NCBI RefSeq assembly: GCF_000429105.1
Contig: NZ_AUBF01000007.1
Span: 62,001-126,000 of the forward strand
DNA length: 64,000 nucleotides
Reading direction: 5' to 3'
Source of the DNA: Schaalia suimastitidis DSM 15538
GTDB lineage: Bacteria > Actinomycetota > Actinomycetes > Actinomycetales > Actinomycetaceae
The number at the start of each line of letters is the position of its first letter. The stretch's first letter is position 1. Position numbers and translations under genes: made by a program. Below, one piece after another: positions 61,995 to 64,000 of the stretch. The notes under the pieces are model-generated. The model saw only the letters and a program-made list of their open reading frames with translations. It did no database searches and was not told where the DNA came from.

Positions 61995-64000
61995 GTGCAC
62001 CTGAAATCCTTGACTCTGCGGGGCTTTAAGTCCTTCGCAGGAACAACCGTGATGCGGTTGGAGCCGGGGATCACCTGCGTCGTGGGCCCCAATGGATCCG
62101 GTAAATCTAACGTCGTTGACGCCCTCGCCTGGGTAATGGGGGAGCAGGGAGCCAAAACGCTGCGCGGCGGCAACATGGCTGATGTGATCTTTGCTGGCAC
62201 ATCCAGCCGCCCCGCCCTGGGCCGTGCTCAAGTGGAACTCACCATCGACAATTCCGATGGGGCCCTGCCCATCGAATATTCAGAGGTCACGATTTCGCGC
62301 ACCCTTTTTCGAGGCGGCGGCTCTGAATACTCCGTCAATGGTGCACCTGCGCGTCTCCTCGACATCCAAGAGTTGCTGTCCGACACCGGCATGGGCAGGC
62401 AAATGCACGTGATCGTTGGGCAAGGTCAGCTTGACGCAATCTTGTCGGCAACGCCTGAGGATCGACGAGGTTTCATTGAAGAAGCCGCAGGTGTCCTCAA
62501 ACACCGACGCCGAAAAGAGCGCGCATTAAAGAAACTGGGTGACATGGACGCCAACCTTGTGCGCGTCCTTGACCTCACCAACGAAATTCACCGACAACTG
62601 GGCCCCTTGGCCAGGCAAGCAAAAGCTGCCAGACGTGCTCATCGGATACAGGCTGCTCTACGTGACGCGAAAGCGCGTCTCCTTGCCGACGACATAGTGT
62701 CTGCACGTGAACGCCTCAACGCGCGTGGGCACGACGACCAGGCCATGCAGGCACGTTTAGCGTCACTACACGAACACACGACGACCCTTCGGCGCCGCCT
62801 GGCAAGCCTTGAAGAAGAAGAACTTGCCGCCGCCTCGTCAGTCGAAAACGCTGCCAGTGCGTGGCAACGCGCAATGGCAGTCCATGAACGGCTAGGAGCA
62901 ACCCTTCTGGCTGCGCAAGAACGCGTAAGCCTCCACTCGCGCTCCCTGGATGCTCCAACAGGCGACACACCCGAAGAGCTTGACCAGCGTGCCCAAGCGG
63001 CCAGCACCGAAGACGCAGCGATACTTGCTGAGGTTGAAACACACAAATCTGCGCTGCAGGCGGCAATTCGCACGAAAGAAGAAGCGGAAGCGCGTGACGA
63101 GGCCGCAGCGAAAGAACTCGCACGGTCACACCGCACCTTGGCGGACTATCGGGAGAAAGTCGCGCGCCTCACTGGTGACGTTGCTTCCGCGCAGTCCCGA
63201 TTCGAGGCGGCCAGTGCTGAAGCGCAGCGTGCGGCCAAAGTTGTGGCCGATGCGCACACTCGCGCCCAAGAAGCTGCAGCAGCGCTGCCAGAGCATGACG
63301 AAACAGAAGATAATGACACGCCTGTGTCTCAGGCGCATCTACACGCCCAGGCGCGCCGTGATGCTGCACGCGCCGCAGTTGATGAACTCCTCGCCGTTGA
63401 ACGTGAGGCACGTGCCGACCGGGCAAGCTGGGAGTCTCGCCGTGACGCTCTGGCGCAATCACTCACCCCAAGCGATGCGACCGCCGCACTCAAAGGGCGG
63501 CGTGGTGTCGACCGGGAATTGCCGTCATATCTGAAGGTGACACCCGGTTATGAGGATGCCATTTCAGCGCTCCTGCATCCTTTTGACGACGCGATGGTGG
63601 TGGATGACTTCGGTGTTGTTGTTGATCAACTGCGCCAAGGCAGACAGGAACAAAGTGGCCGTATCCGTATGGTGGTGGCCGCAGGTAGTCAAATGCCTGG
63701 CGACGAGGGTAGCCAAGCCAGTGCGGCAGGCGTTGCCACGACATCTGCGCATGGTGGCGCAACCGACGCCGCCACCATTGCCGAGGCGGGGCCAGGTCAG
63801 TCCCAATTGCTCCCCTTACCTCACGGCGCCGCATGGGCGATCCATTGCGTTGACCGCGCAGCTGTCGTGGCGCGCGCTGTCGACACACTTCTTGCTGGCG
63901 CGGTCATATGCGCTGACCTTGACCAAGCTGACGAACTCCTTGCTCGCACTGACGTGTCACGCGTGGTGACCCAACGCGGTGAAGTCCTTACCAGTGTCAG
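61995..64000 (+). CDS. smc: chromosome segregation ATPase SMC (3' end outside window)
   Basis: The first 668 residues, open to the window end. SMC condenses and separates chromosomes as a ring with ScpAB. The GTG start gives (M)HLKSLTLRGFKSFAG; Walker A is GPNGSGKSN (31-39), and GQGQLDAILSATPEDRR with FIEEAAG marks the following head part. From about residue 170 to 490 there is Ala/Arg/Glu-rich coiled coil. The hinge begins near 500 (GRRGVDRELPSYLKVTPGYEDAISALL) and contains a Gly/Ala/Ser-rich insert of about 45 residues. No ribosome binding site; TATTCT precedes by 6 bases. Family length is about 1180 residues. Confidence 0.94.
   Translation, partial: MHLKSLTLRGFKSFAGTTVMRLEPGITCVVGPNGSGKSNVVDALAWVMGEQGAKTLRGGNMADVIFAGTSSRPALGRAQVELTIDNSDGALPIEYSEVTISRTLFRGGGSEYSVNGAPARLLDIQELLSDTGMGRQMHVIVGQGQLDAILSATPEDRRGFIEEAAGVLKHRRRKERALKKLGDMDANLVRVLDLTNEIHRQLGPLARQAKAARRAHRIQAALRDAKARLLADDIVSARERLNARGHDDQAMQARLASLHEHTTTLRRRLASLEEEELAAASSVENAASAWQRAMAVHERLGATLLAAQERVSLHSRSLDAPTGDTPEELDQRAQAASTEDAAILAEVETHKSALQAAIRTKEEAEARDEAAAKELARSHRTLADYREKVARLTGDVASAQSRFEAASAEAQRAAKVVADAHTRAQEAAAALPEHDETEDNDTPVSQAHLHAQARRDAARAAVDELLAVEREARADRASWESRRDALAQSLTPSDATAALKGRRGVDRELPSYLKVTPGYEDAISALLHPFDDAMVVDDFGVVVDQLRQGRQEQSGRIRMVVAAGSQMPGDEGSQASAAGVATTSAHGGATDAATIAEAGPGQSQLLPLPHGAAWAIHCVDRAAVVARAVDTLLAGAVICADLDQADELLARTDVSRVVTQRGEVLTSV

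Overview
The window is a stretch of chromosome from a high-G+C Gram-positive bacterium. Several features together point to the family Actinomycetaceae (Actinomyces, Schaalia, Trueperella or a relative); I cannot name a species. They are an actinobacterial IclR regulator divergent from leuCD, an ileS preceded by a translational T-box, two sortase substrates ending in LAxTG, DUF6318, DUF4349 and AMIN-like lipoproteins, and many genes whose -10 element (TANNNT) lies only 6-7 bases before the start codon, as in leaderless mRNAs. I see no phage, IS element, CRISPR array or replication origin. Most of the window is housekeeping sequence.

Layout. 1-9.5 kb: the end of an unknown gene, a YdcF-like membrane protein, a DUF3516 helicase, an AgcS-type symporter with a fumarylacetoacetate-hydrolase protein, a MalY-like aminotransferase and gltX. 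9.5-13.4 kb: a four-gene TroABCD-type metal ABC transporter behind a promoter overlapped by a DtxR-like palindrome. 13.5-13.8 kb: tRNA-Gln and two identical tRNA-Glu genes. 14-17.7 kb: a minus-strand operon (ltbR/ndgR-like regulator, small membrane protein, rhodanese lipoprotein) divergent from leuC-leuD. 18-21.4 kb: murA, a diacylglycerol-kinase-like gene and plsC. 21.7-27.5 kb: three secreted or lipoprotein genes, gpsA, ddl, an ATP-grasp protein of unknown substrate and a small metallopeptidase. 27.7-31.4 kb: tRNA-His, then a low-G+C stretch with a large unknown protein and a hipBA toxin-antitoxin pair. 31.5-34.6 kb: rbfA-truB-ribF, with TruB carrying two blocks of 36-base tandem repeats. 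34.5-43 kb: minus-strand genes (DUF4432, two small membrane proteins, a DUF418-like membrane protein, pepN, an M13 peptidase). 43-47.4 kb: glpABC. 47.5-51 kb: a short-chain dehydrogenase, a DUF4349 lipoprotein and an orphan trpB. 51-57 kb: ileS and the two LAxTG surface proteins. 57-64 kb: folC, dhaKLM, ndk and the 5' two-thirds or so of smc, cut by the window end.

How the genes work together. glpABC (anaerobic glycerol-3-phosphate dehydrogenase), gpsA (the reverse, NAD(P)H-dependent step), plsC (phosphatidate synthesis) and dhaKLM (PTS-dependent dihydroxyacetone kinase) form a glycerol and glycerolipid theme. murA and ddl supply peptidoglycan precursors. Amino-acid supply is controlled by RNA at one spot: an orphan trpB sits behind a Trp-codon leader peptide with a complete attenuator, and 500 bases away, on the other strand, ileS sits behind a T-box with a Shine-Dalgarno sequestrator.

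The items most worth a second look are the apparently leaderless trp leader peptide, the low-G+C unknown gene next to tRNA-His and hipBA, the repeat blocks inside TruB, the leaderless promoter pattern, and a small intergenic repeat family built around ACACAACG.
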